A stretch of DNA of 41,197 bases from the NCBI RefSeq assembly GCF_030655195.1, contig NZ_JAURWA010000049.1, forward strand, positions 1 to 41,197, given 5' to 3'. The notes below the pieces were generated by a model that was not told the origin of the DNA, made no database searches, and worked only from the letters and a program-made list of their open reading frames with translations. Made by a program: the position numbers and the translations under genes. This document shows, piece by piece, positions 30,921 through 39,717 of this stretch (its first letter is position 1; each line of letters begins with the position of its first letter). The stretch comes from Patulibacter sp. Lineage in GTDB: Bacteria > Actinomycetota > Thermoleophilia > Solirubrobacterales > Solirubrobacteraceae.

Positions 30921-31112
30921 GTCCTCTCTGACGACCGCACCGGTCCGGGGGTCGCGGGTTGGCGTCCGGGCCGGACGGATGTCCACCGGTGTACAGCCTT
31001 CGCGTACCCAATACGTGCGGCCGGAGGGAACTCCTCCCCGCCGCACCACCGGAGACCCGCGCGCCGGGGCCAGTCGTCGCCGCGCGACGCCGGCCCCGGA
31101 TGCGTCCTCGAC

Positions 31113-33002
31113 CTACCGGAAGTTCGTCGGGTAGGACGTCTGCTCGCGCTGGCGGCCCTTGCCCGGCGGGGTCCACGTGACGATGACGCGGACCGGCACG
31201 GACTTCGCCTTCCGCGTCTTCTTCTGCGCCAGGTAGCGCTTGCCGTACTTCGACAGCCGCAGCGTGACCTGGAGCGTGCCGTCCTTCTTGATCGTGCGGA
31301 TGCCGCTGGCGATCGTCCGGCCGCCGGGGACCCGGCGGCGGATCGTGACGCCGTAGCGCCCGGCGGGCATCCCCTTCGTCGTGACGGTCACCGGCTTGCG
31401 GTCCCGCAGCCGGCGGCCCTGGGCGGGCGTGAGGAGCACGCGACCGGTGGACCGCGCGAGCGTCGGCAGCGGGTTGAACGGCGACGCGGGCGGCGCCGGC
31501 GGCCTCGTCGGCAGCGGGGCCGTGATCGGCAGGGGTGCCGCGGGCGGGGTGGCCGGGGGCGTCGTGGACGGCGGCGTGATCAGCCCGTCGAGGCCCGCCT
31601 GCGTCAGGTCCTGCAGCAGCGTCTGGGAGACGCCGGCCGAGCCGCCCGCCGGGACGTCGCGCACGAACGTGGCGGCGAAGGCGTCCTTGCCGACGAACTT
31701 CACGCTCGACGGCGCCGAATCGAACTGGAACGCGCCCTCCGCCCGGGGGAGCAGCGGCTCGTCGGCTCGGCGCGCGGCACGCGTGGCGGTGGTCCTCGAG
31801 TAGTCCAGCCGCGCGCCGTGCACCAGGATCGTCGTCGGACCCGCGGGGGCCGGACCGAACTCCTCCCCCGCCTCCGGCGACACGTACGCGTCACCCGTCG
31901 ACCACGGGAAGCGGAAGCTGGCGGGCTCCTGCTCCCTGACGCCGCCACCGCCACCGTCGCCGAAGAGGCTGGAGTACAGCGACTGGAGGTACCGGACCTC
32001 GATCCGGTGTGCCCCGCCGTCGGTGGACGAGAAGACGTCACCGACCGAGATCCTTCGACCCTCGCCGTTCTGCGCCGTGGTGCGCCGGACCGACAGCCCC
32101 GAGTCCTCGAGCCCCGTGACGCGACCGTCGCCGTCGAGGACGTAGAGCGCGATCGGCACGTCCTCCACGACCGTCTGGTCGGCCGTGACGGGATCGAACG
32201 TCCGCGAGACGACCTTCGACCGCCGGGTCCCGATGCTCGCCACCGGCACCGCGCCGCGACCGTCGACGACCAGCCCGACGTCATCGAGCCCCATCGGCCC
32301 ACCGGGCACGCCGCCGCCCAGGAACCCCCTGAAGTTCGTCAGGAACGCCGTGGGCCCGAAGAGCGGGCGGTAGTACGTGTCGTCGAGGAGCGCGGTCAGG
32401 TAGACGCCGCCCGAGACCCCGAAGCCCCCGCCGCCGAACCCGGATCCCGAGGGAAGCCCGACCACGAAGTTCAGGCCCTTGCTCTGGCCGCGGACGGTGG
32501 CGAACGTCTCGGCGCCGAAGGACGGCGACCCCGGGGACGTGTCGGTGCTCGACGAGAACCCGCCCGCCAGGACGCGCGGGCCCGCGTAGGCAGACAGGTC
32601 CTCGTCCTCGGGCAGCGAGCTCGGGAGCTCCTCCGGGACGGCCCGGATCCGGCAGGGCAGCGTGGGGACGTCCACCGTTCCGCCGAACGCCCCGCCGGTC
32701 ACCGTCAGCGGGTCCTCGGAGAGCTCGACGGCGAACGTGACCCCGGTGAGCGTGTACGTGCAGACGATGGTCACCTCGTCACCGTCCGCCGCGCCGGGGG
32801 CGACACCGTCGACGCGCAGCTCCCCGGGAGCGATGTTGCTGAGGAACGCCCCGGGCGAGTCGAGCACGCGTTCGGGCGCCGGATTGGTGACGCTGGTGGA
32901 GCCGACCGCCGCGTGCGCGGCCGATGGCGCGAGCAGGCCGGCGGTGACGGCGGCCGTGGCGATCGACGCGGCGCGTACGCGCCGGACGTGGGACTGCTGC
33001 AT
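31113..33002 (-). CDS. large secreted protein with basic C-terminal module
   Basis: A 629-residue exported protein. The signal peptide covers residues 1-32 (cleavage AHA). The long beta-rich mature part includes Gly-rich loops (SGSGFGGGGFGVSGG, DGGGGGV). Near residues 495-525 is a Pro-rich linker (TPPSTTPPATPPAAPLP), then a basic C-terminal domain of about 110 residues (AGRYGVTIRRRVPGGRTIAS, KYGKRYLAQKKTRKAKS) resembling the C-terminal modules of other secreted proteins here. No enzyme motif is seen. AAGG precedes the ATG at 8-nt spacing. A surface role is inferred from architecture. Confidence 0.8.
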   Translation of the reverse strand: MQQSHVRRVRAASIATAAVTAGLLAPSAAHAAVGSTSVTNPAPERVLDSPGAFLSNIAPGELRVDGVAPGAADGDEVTIVCTYTLTGVTFAVELSEDPLTVTGGAFGGTVDVPTLPCRIRAVPEELPSSLPEDEDLSAYAGPRVLAGGFSSSTDTSPGSPSFGAETFATVRGQSKGLNFVVGLPSGSGFGGGGFGVSGGVYLTALLDDTYYRPLFGPTAFLTNFRGFLGGGVPGGPMGLDDVGLVVDGRGAVPVASIGTRRSKVVSRTFDPVTADQTVVEDVPIALYVLDGDGRVTGLEDSGLSVRRTTAQNGEGRRISVGDVFSSTDGGAHRIEVRYLQSLYSSLFGDGGGGGVREQEPASFRFPWSTGDAYVSPEAGEEFGPAPAGPTTILVHGARLDYSRTTATRAARRADEPLLPRAEGAFQFDSAPSSVKFVGKDAFAATFVRDVPAGGSAGVSQTLLQDLTQAGLDGLITPPSTTPPATPPAAPLPITAPLPTRPPAPPASPFNPLPTLARSTGRVLLTPAQGRRLRDRKPVTVTTKGMPAGRYGVTIRRRVPGGRTIASGIRTIKKDGTLQVTLRLSKYGKRYLAQKKTRKAKSVPVRVIVTWTPPGKGRQREQTSYPTNFR

Positions 33003-33039
33003 GGAGGGACCTTCTGGACCGGGGGTGCGAGGTGGTGGC

Positions 33040-33045
33040 ACCTTA
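33040..33045 (-). promoter_or_regulatory. -10 box of the 629-residue secreted protein gene
   Basis: TAAGGT on the minus strand with GGAACG 17 bp upstream (33063-33068). It gives a leader of about 30 nt. Confidence 0.4.
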
Positions 33046-33076
33046 GCCCTCGTCCGGGACCCCGTTCCAGCTCGAC

Positions 33077-33100
33077 CGGGGTGATCTTCGGGGTGATCTT
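33077..33100. promoter_or_regulatory. perfect tandem 12-bp repeat upstream of promoter
   Basis: CGGGGTGATCTT occurs twice head to tail (33077-33088, 33089-33100), just upstream of the -35 position of the secreted protein gene. This fits two adjacent binding sites of one regulator. Confidence 0.55.
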
Positions 33101-33206
33101 GTGGATGCCGACGCTCACCCTGCTGGGGGATGCTCGACGCCCGCCACCCGGGGGATGGCAAAGGCGGCGTGCGACGGGGGCTTCGGCACCCGCCGCACGC
33201 GCTCCG

Positions 33207-36200
33207 TCAGCGCGAGACCCTGACGACCTTCATCGTCGTCGCCCGGCCCAGCGTGACCGTCACCTTGAGCGCGCAGTGCCCGGGGCGGCCCAGGCGTGCC
33301 CGGACCTTCTTCGGGATCGCGACCTCGACGGTGCTCGCTCCGGCTCTCGCCCTCGTGGTCGTCGTCGAGACGCGACGTGCGCCATCGGTGACGACCGTCG
33401 TGACCGTCCCGGCCTCCGCGAGTCGCACCGTGATCTTCATGCCCCGGGACAGCGACGCCGCCCGGACCGCGGCGGGCGCGGTCAGCGCGATCGGCCCCGT
33501 CGCCGTCGCGCGCGACGCGCTCGGGCGGTCGGACGTCGCCGAAGGGCGGTTCGGCGAGGCGGTCGAGCCCGCCGCGGCCGCGCCCGGCGCCGTGGAGTCC
33601 TCCGACGCCGCAGCAGTCGGAGCGGCGAGCGCCGCAGCGCTCGAGGCCCCGCCGGCCGCCGCCACCGGGGCCGGGGTCGGATCGGCGACAGTGGGGTCGG
33701 GCGAGGACGCCACGATCGACAGCACCAGCGCGGTCTGCGACACCGGGCCGTCGACCCCGCTGACGTTCTCGTACGTGAACAGCGCGTTTCGGCCCTGCGG
33801 CTCACGGCCGAGCATCGTCACCGAGCCGTCCGCCGGGACCGTGAAGCCCGCGGCGATCGCGGCACGGCCGTCCCCGACGTCGAGGGACGCGGTCCTTCGG
33901 TCACGCGCGCCGATCGTCGTCGTCGAGCTCTGCGACGCGACCACCAGGCGGGAGCCGTCCGACAGCGAGGTCGACAGGCACCGCACGCCGAGGTCGACGG
34001 ACCCGTCGTCCGACGCGCGCACCGCGAAGGACCACGAGCCACCGTTGGCCGCGGGCTCCGACGACACGACTCGCGCGTCGGCGCTCCCGAGGTCGAAGCT
34101 CGGGGCGATCGCCACCGAGCCCGGCGCGCACTGCAGGGTGCGGGACGCGATGCCACCGGCGGCGAGCGACACGGTCGCGACCCGCGCGTCGGTCAGGTCC
34201 ATGCGTCCCCCCGCCCCGGTCCGGGTGCCGATGCAGCTCGCGAACAGCTGCACCTGGGCCTGACCGGTGGTCGGGTTCTCCACCGACGCCGTCCAGCCTC
34301 CGTCGCCGACGGGCCTCGACGAGCGGACCAGCACGTCGGAGCGGGTGCCGCGGTCCTGATCGACGGCCTGGACCAGCGGCGACCCGTCGACGACCCGCGT
34401 GCCCGCCGGGCAGGCCACGGCGATGTCGCGGGTCTCCCCGGCCGGCAGGCTCTGAAACGCCTGGGCCTTCTGGACGTCGATCTGCGCGTTCGCGTTCGGC
34501 GAGAACCCGCCGATCGCTGCCACCATGGCCGAAGGGTCCGAGGCCCGCGAGGCGGTGCCCTTCTCGTTCGTCGCGGTCACCACGACGCGCAGGCGGCGGT
34601 CGACGTCGGCCGCGACCGGGACGTAGGTCGTCCCGGTCGCCCCACCGATGTCCGCGCACCCGTCACCGGCGGCGTCGCACCGCTGCCACTGCCGCGCGAA
34701 CGTGATCGGCGCGGTGCCCATCCACCCGCCGAGCGACGACGACAGCGAGACGCCGACGTGCGGGGTTCCCGAGAGGGTCGGGGCGGTCGTGCTGACCGGG
34801 GCGGAGGCGGCGGGCGCCACGACCTCGTACTCGACCTTCTCGGTCCGGGTGTTGCCGGCCGCGTCCGTGCACTCGATGTACACGACGTACTTGCCGGGCG
34901 TCGAGGTGTCCAGCTTGGTGCCCGCCTCTCCCCCGCCGGTGCTGCCCGTGCCGGTGCCGGGGGCGCCCGGCTGGGCGGGCTTGCAGACCTTGACCCCGGA
35001 GCCGCCGTCCTTGCAGCTGTAGTGGACCTCGACGTCCTGACCCTGCGTGTACGTCGCGCCGTTGCCGGGCGTCGAGCTCTCGATCGTCGGCGCCTTCGTG
35101 TCGACGTTCACCGGCACCGTCTTCTCGGTGCAGTTGTCGGCCTTGTCGCAGACCTTCACGACGGCGGGGTACGTCCCCTCGTACTCACCCGACCCGGGCA
35201 CCTGCGGGGTCACCGTGACCGTCTGGTCCTTGGGATCGGCGAGGCCGGTCCCGTCGTCGGTCGACGTGCAGGTGATCCTCGGGACCTGCGACGACCAGGT
35301 CCCGTCAGCGACGCCGGCACCCGAGGTGTCGCAGACGACGGACGGGGGCGTGGGGTCGGTGGCGGACCTCGAGAACGAGATGACCTTGGTCGTCGGGACG
35401 GACAGGTCGGCGACGCTGAACTCCGTGGTCGGAAGCGTCGTGTCCACAGGTGCGACGACCCGTCCGCCCGCGGGGCCACGCGCGTCGGCCGCGATCATGA
35501 GATCCGCGGTGCCGGCCGCGTCGGTCTGTGCGCTGTTGGGTGCGACGTACAGACGACTCGCGCGAACCCCGGGCGAGACCTCGGGACCGTCGCCCGGGCC
35601 GTACCGCCGGTCCGACGGCGGGAGGCCCTGGACCGATGCGCCGGTGATCGGCGACCCCGACGGCCCGACCACGCGGACGCGAAGGGCCCCGACCGGGACC
35701 ACGAGGTTCAGCTCACGAGTCCCCTGAACGTCGACCGAGGCGTCGAGCGCCAAGGCCCCCGCCGTGGAGTTGTCGGCCCGGCGCGAATTCCCGCTCACGG
35801 ACATCGTGGCCGTGCCCGCCGCGACGGCGACCGAGTATCGCCCGCCGGCATCCGCATTGACGGTCGTGGTCCCGAGCATCACGTATGCCCCGGCCAGCGG
35901 CCTTCCCGCCGAGTCCCGCACGGTTCCGAAGACGCGGTAGGCCGGCTGGAGCTCGACGTCGTGCACCGTCGTGGCGTCGCCGAGGGTGGTGAGGGAGAAC
36001 GACCGCTTGGCGAGGTCCTCCGATGCGGGCGGCGCGACCTCCCCCGTGATGGGGCCCTCCGCGTCCGGGGCGATCATCAGGTCCGCGATCCCGGCTGCAT
36101 CGGTACTGGCGCTGTTCGGCCCGACGTACAGGCGGGTCGCGCGCAGGCCCGCCGAGATCTCGGGACCTCGTCCGTCGCCGTAGCGCTTCTCCGACGACGG

Positions 36201-37457
36201 CAGGTTCTGCACCAGGGCCCCGGCGACGGGGGCCCCTGACGGCGCGACGGCACGAACGCGCAGTCCCCCGACCGGAATCACGACATCGAGGTCGCGGGAG
36301 CCGCGCACGTCGACCGTCGCGTCGACCGTCAGACGACCCGCCGAGGTGTTGTCAGCCCGACGCGGGCTTCCGCTCACCATCAGCGTGTACGCCCCGGCGC
36401 CGACCGCCAGCGAGTAGCGGCCGCTGCCGTCCGCCTGCACCGTCGTGCCCCCGAGCGCGACGTAGACGTCCGACAGCGTCCGCCCGGTGGAATCGCGCAC
36501 GGTCCCGGAGATGCGGTACGCCGGGGCGAGCCGCACGTCGTGCACCGTCCCCGGGTCCGCGAACGCGTCGAGTGAGAACGTGCGCCTCGCGAGGTCCTCC
36601 GTGGGCGGTGGGACGACCTCCCCCGTGATCGGACCCGTCGCCTCGGGCGAGATCATGAGGTCCGCGATCCCCTCGTCGTTCGCTGCAGCACCGTTCGGTC
36701 CGACGTACAACCGGCTGGCCCGCACTCCCGGCGACACCTCAGGACCGTCGCCCGGCCCGTACCGCTTGTCCGAGACCGGCAGGTTCTGCACATACGCCTG
36801 GGGGACCGGCGATCCGGAGGGCCCGACCGCGCGCACGAGCAACGACCGGACCGGGAGCACCACGTCCAATTCGCGCGCGCCGCGCAGCTCGACCGAGGCG
36901 TTCATCGACAGGTTCCCTGCGGACGTCCCATCGGCCCTCCGCGGGTTGCCGCCCACCGACAGGGTGTAGGCCCCGGCCGCGACGGCCAGGGCGTACCGCC
37001 CGTCCGCGTCCGCTCTCACCGTCGTGCTGCCGAGCGCGACGTACGCGTCGGGCAACGTCCGGCCCGCCGAATCTCGCACCGTGCCGGTGAGCACCGCCGA
37101 GTCCGACGAGACGAGCTGTAGATCGAGACGGCGATCGCTCTCGATCCTCTCGCTCGTCACGAGCGTCGCCCCGTAGCCCGAGCCCGCCGGCGGCGTCAGC
37201 CGGACGTCGTAGGTGCCCGGCGCGAGGCCGGTGACCTCGTACGTGCCGTCGGCGGCCACCTTGGCCTGAGCGACGGTGGTCTGCGTGCTCGAGGTGCGGA
37301 CGACCACGTCCGTCCCGGTGACCGACGCGGATCCGCTGCCCGTGACCGCGCCGTACAGGCGGACCGTGTCAGCCGCGTGGGCGGAACCGACGGTGAAGGT
37401 GAGCAGTCCGAGCAGGACCGCGACCAGCGCGAGCAGGCGACGTGGGCGTTGCGACAT
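33207..37457 (-). CDS. giant secreted repeat protein with Ig-like domains
   Basis: A 1416-residue exported protein. A signal peptide (1-28, AHA) and a first carboxypeptidase-regulatory-like beta domain (30 to about 122) are followed by three tandem 193-residue repeats starting at residues 125, 318 and 511. Each opens GTVRDS and includes RYGPGDGPEVSPGVRASRLYV-like and ADLMI segments. Then come Ig-like domains (DTKAPTIESSTPGNGATYTQ; APITFARQWQRCDAAGDGCA), an Ala/Pro/Ser linker and a basic C-terminal domain. AGAGG lies 5 nt before the ATG, and TACGTT (37520-37525) is a likely -10. Adhesion or structural cover is inferred; there is no catalytic motif. Confidence 0.85.
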   Translation of the reverse strand: MSQRPRRLLALVAVLLGLLTFTVGSAHAADTVRLYGAVTGSGSASVTGTDVVVRTSSTQTTVAQAKVAADGTYEVTGLAPGTYDVRLTPPAGSGYGATLVTSERIESDRRLDLQLVSSDSAVLTGTVRDSAGRTLPDAYVALGSTTVRADADGRYALAVAAGAYTLSVGGNPRRADGTSAGNLSMNASVELRGARELDVVLPVRSLLVRAVGPSGSPVPQAYVQNLPVSDKRYGPGDGPEVSPGVRASRLYVGPNGAAANDEGIADLMISPEATGPITGEVVPPPTEDLARRTFSLDAFADPGTVHDVRLAPAYRISGTVRDSTGRTLSDVYVALGGTTVQADGSGRYSLAVGAGAYTLMVSGSPRRADNTSAGRLTVDATVDVRGSRDLDVVIPVGGLRVRAVAPSGAPVAGALVQNLPSSEKRYGDGRGPEISAGLRATRLYVGPNSASTDAAGIADLMIAPDAEGPITGEVAPPASEDLAKRSFSLTTLGDATTVHDVELQPAYRVFGTVRDSAGRPLAGAYVMLGTTTVNADAGGRYSVAVAAGTATMSVSGNSRRADNSTAGALALDASVDVQGTRELNLVVPVGALRVRVVGPSGSPITGASVQGLPPSDRRYGPGDGPEVSPGVRASRLYVAPNSAQTDAAGTADLMIAADARGPAGGRVVAPVDTTLPTTEFSVADLSVPTTKVISFSRSATDPTPPSVVCDTSGAGVADGTWSSQVPRITCTSTDDGTGLADPKDQTVTVTPQVPGSGEYEGTYPAVVKVCDKADNCTEKTVPVNVDTKAPTIESSTPGNGATYTQGQDVEVHYSCKDGGSGVKVCKPAQPGAPGTGTGSTGGGEAGTKLDTSTPGKYVVYIECTDAAGNTRTEKVEYEVVAPAASAPVSTTAPTLSGTPHVGVSLSSSLGGWMGTAPITFARQWQRCDAAGDGCADIGGATGTTYVPVAADVDRRLRVVVTATNEKGTASRASDPSAMVAAIGGFSPNANAQIDVQKAQAFQSLPAGETRDIAVACPAGTRVVDGSPLVQAVDQDRGTRSDVLVRSSRPVGDGGWTASVENPTTGQAQVQLFASCIGTRTGAGGRMDLTDARVATVSLAAGGIASRTLQCAPGSVAIAPSFDLGSADARVVSSEPAANGGSWSFAVRASDDGSVDLGVRCLSTSLSDGSRLVVASQSSTTTIGARDRRTASLDVGDGRAAIAAGFTVPADGSVTMLGREPQGRNALFTYENVSGVDGPVSQTALVLSIVASSPDPTVADPTPAPVAAAGGASSAAALAAPTAAASEDSTAPGAAAAGSTASPNRPSATSDRPSASRATATGPIALTAPAAVRAASLSRGMKITVRLAEAGTVTTVVTDGARRVSTTTTRARAGASTVEVAIPKKVRARLGRPGHCALKVTVTLGRATTMKVVRVSR
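35382..37085 (-). repeat. three tandem 193-codon repeats
   Basis: Units at 36507-37085, 35928-36506 and about 35382-35927 (the last trimmed at its end) share GTVRDS at the start, then D.Y/A.GAYVALG-type, RRADNTSAG-type and P.TGEV-type blocks. The first two are exactly 579 bp apart. DNA has diverged enough to resist recombination while protein motifs stay. Confidence 0.85.
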
Positions 37458-37707
37458 CGAGACCTCTGGTGACGAATGACGGACCTGCCAATCGTCGGGG
37501 GATCCCGATTGACCGCGTAAACGTACTGACGGGGTACCGCTGTTCGCACTGTGGGGAGTCACCACCGCGAGATCCCCGCTCGCAGCGGGCGAAACCGACG
37601 ACCTGGCGTCCACGACTCGTCCACCGACGAGCCGTCGAACGCCTGCCCGACGCCGCCGCACCCTCGGTGGTGCGCCGCCCGGGACGAGTCCAGGCGGCGG
37701 CCGGCGA

Positions 37708-37857
37708 TCAGGTCCTGGCGCCCGCGGCGAGCAGAGCGCGGTCGGACGGCCCGGCGCTACGCCGCGCGGTCGACCAGCGGTGCAGGCCGAGGTAGGTCGC
37801 GACGACCACGACGTCCAACGCGCACCAGCCGGCGAGGAGGGTCAAGCCGAGACTCAT
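37708..37857 (-). CDS. mini membrane protein (single TM, W-x3-D motif)
   Basis: A 49-residue protein with one transmembrane helix (MSLGLTLLAGWCALDVVVVA, then TYLGL) and a basic tail (HRWSTARRSAGPSDR). Trp then Asp four residues later, then V-V-V-V, matches the arrangement in the two other tiny proteins of the window. GACGAT lies 8 nt before the ATG. It sits between the MFS transporter and the giant repeat protein on the same strand. The function is unknown. Confidence 0.5.
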   Translation of the reverse strand: MSLGLTLLAGWCALDVVVVATYLGLHRWSTARRSAGPSDRALLAAGART

Positions 37858-38003
37858 GCGGGTAGATCGTCGGGCGGCCCGCCCCAGATGCCTCCCTCGA
37901 CGGATGTATGAGATCCCCTCCCCCCCGAGGGGGTCCCCCAGGCTCCGTCGGCGTGTACACGGGTCGAGGCCCCCGCGGCCCCGAGCCCCGGCGCCCCGCG
38001 CGC

Positions 38004-39521
38004 TCAGGCCGCCGCCGGCGCCGTCGGCGGGCTTCCCGGGCGCGTGCCGGTGTCGGTCGGCGCGGGCCCGGCGTCGTCCTCCGCGGTCAGGGGCTTGGCG
38101 ATGTCCTCCAGGCTCCGGCGCTCGGCGTTGACCGAGAAGAAGATCGCCACGATGCCGGCGGCGATCATCAGCACCGCGCCGCTCGTGAAGGCGATCGCCA
38201 CCTGCGAGGTCTCGCCGCTCTCCACCAGGCGCGAGAACACCTGCGGTCCGGTGATCCCCCCGACCGCCGTACCGATGGCGTAGAAGAACGCGATCGCCAT
38301 CGCCCGGGTCTCCATCGGGAAGACCTCCGACACCGTCAGGTAGGCCGAGCTCGCGCCGGTCGAGGCGAAGAACAGGACGACGGCCCAGCAGAGCGTCATC
38401 GTCGTGGCGCTCAGGGCGTCCTGCTGGAACAGGTACGCCGTGAGCAGCAGGAGCACGCCGGAGACGACGTAGGTGCCGGAGATCATGATGCGGCGGCCGA
38501 CGGAGTCGAACAGCCCGCCCATCAGGAGCGGTCCGAGGAAGTTGCCCAGCGCGATCGCGGCGTAGTAGTAGCCGGTCTGGCCGCTGTCGACGTCGAAGAA
38601 CTGGATCAGGATCGTCGCGTAGCCGAAGGTGATGGCGTTGTAGAGGAACGCCTGACCGACGAAGAGCGAGAACCCGAGGACGGTCCGCTTGGGGTACCGC
38701 TTGACCAGCGTCCGGGCGATCTCGCCGAAGCCGATGTCGGTGCGCTGGCGGATCGTGATGGTCTCGTCGACGGGCTCGAGCTTCGTGCCCGTCGACGCCT
38801 CGACCTGACGCTCGATGTCGTCGACGATCGCGTTGGCCTCGTCCTCGCGCCCGTGGATGAACAGCCAGCGCGGGCTCTCGGGGACGTGCCGGCGGACGAG
38901 CAGGACGACGAAGCCCAGCAGCACGCCGAGCGCGAAGCTCAGCCGCCAGCCGACGTTGCCCGCGAACAGCGACTCGTTGAGCATCACGATCGACAGCAGC
39001 GCCCCGCCGACCGCGCCGAGCCAGAAGCTGCCGTTGATGATGAGGTCCACGCGCCCGCGCACGCGGGAGGGGATCAGCTCGTCGATGGCCGAATTGATCG
39101 CCGCGTACTCGCCGCCGATGCCGAAACCGGTGAGGAACCTGCAGGCGAAGAACCACAGCGGGTTCATCGAGATCGCCGTCAATGCGGTGCCCGCCAGATA
39201 GACGAGCAGCGTGATGATGAAGAGCTTCTTGCGCCCGTACTTGTCGGTCAGGCGTCCGAAGAACAACGCGCCCAGACAGGCGCCGGCGACGTACAGCGAC
39301 GCGGCCAGGCCGGTGATCTCCGCGGCGCTGATGTCCAGGCCGCTGCCCTTCTCGGCGATGCGGCCGCCCACGTTGCCGACGAGCGTGACCTCGAGCCCGT
39401 CGAGGATCCAGACGGTGCCCAGGCCGATGACGACCATCCAGTGCCACCGTGACCATGGGAGGCGGTCGAGCCGCGCGGCGACGTCGGTCTTGATCGTGCC
39501 CGTCTGGACGCTGCTGCTCAT
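38004..39521 (-). CDS. MFS transporter, sugar-porter-like
   Basis: A 505-residue permease with 12 predicted membrane helices. Signatures are [11 protein letters not shown] in the loop after helix 2, [27 protein letters not shown] after helix 6 (the sugar/metabolite porter motif) and [10 protein letters not shown] in the second half. It probably moves an organic solute with protons; the substrate is not set by sequence. The region after helix 6 holds an acidic, Thr-rich cytoplasmic loop of about 60 residues, and the C-terminus is Pro/Asp-rich. The ATG at 39521 follows a GGGAG-containing stretch. No catabolic gene is adjacent. Confidence 0.9.
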   Translation of the reverse strand: MSSSVQTGTIKTDVAARLDRLPWSRWHWMVVIGLGTVWILDGLEVTLVGNVGGRIAEKGSGLDISAAEITGLAASLYVAGACLGALFFGRLTDKYGRKKLFIITLLVYLAGTALTAISMNPLWFFACRFLTGFGIGGEYAAINSAIDELIPSRVRGRVDLIINGSFWLGAVGGALLSIVMLNESLFAGNVGWRLSFALGVLLGFVVLLVRRHVPESPRWLFIHGREDEANAIVDDIERQVEASTGTKLEPVDETITIRQRTDIGFGEIARTLVKRYPKRTVLGFSLFVGQAFLYNAITFGYATILIQFFDVDSGQTGYYYAAIALGNFLGPLLMGGLFDSVGRRIMISGTYVVSGVLLLLTAYLFQQDALSATTMTLCWAVVLFFASTGASSAYLTVSEVFPMETRAMAIAFFYAIGTAVGGITGPQVFSRLVESGETSQVAIAFTSGAVLMIAAGIVAIFFSVNAERRSLEDIAKPLTAEDDAGPAPTDTGTRPGSPPTAPAAA

Positions 39522-39653
39522 GGGGGTGTGCTCCCGGTCCGTGATCCCCGCCCGAGAGGACGGCGCCGGGACGAGTACCCCGCGCCTCGGGCCAGGAAAC
39601 GAGGCCGGACGAACGCAGGAACGACGGTTCCGCGCAGCATTCCGGGGACCGTT

Positions 39654-39672
39654 CGATACCGGCGCGATACCG
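39654..39672 (+). promoter_or_regulatory. two 8-bp direct repeats, 11 bp apart
   Basis: CGATACCG occurs at 39654-39661 and 39665-39672, one helical turn apart, about 33 bp before the TACCGT -10-like box of the downstream gene. The spacing resembles direct-repeat sites of response regulators. Confidence 0.4.
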
Positions 39673-39717
39673 CTTCATCGCCGCTTCCGGACGCGCGCAT
39701 GGCGTACCGTTGCGCTC

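Noticed and set aside
30621..36239. Very long plus-strand open frame of about 1870 codons
   Set aside because: It runs antisense through two well-supported secreted-protein genes and part of the cupin gene; composition is typical of shadow frames in high-GC DNA.
37921..37933. Terminator after the MFS gene (CCCCC-CGA-GGGGG)
   Set aside because: Only five G-C pairs about 70 bases past the stop; too weak to list as a feature.
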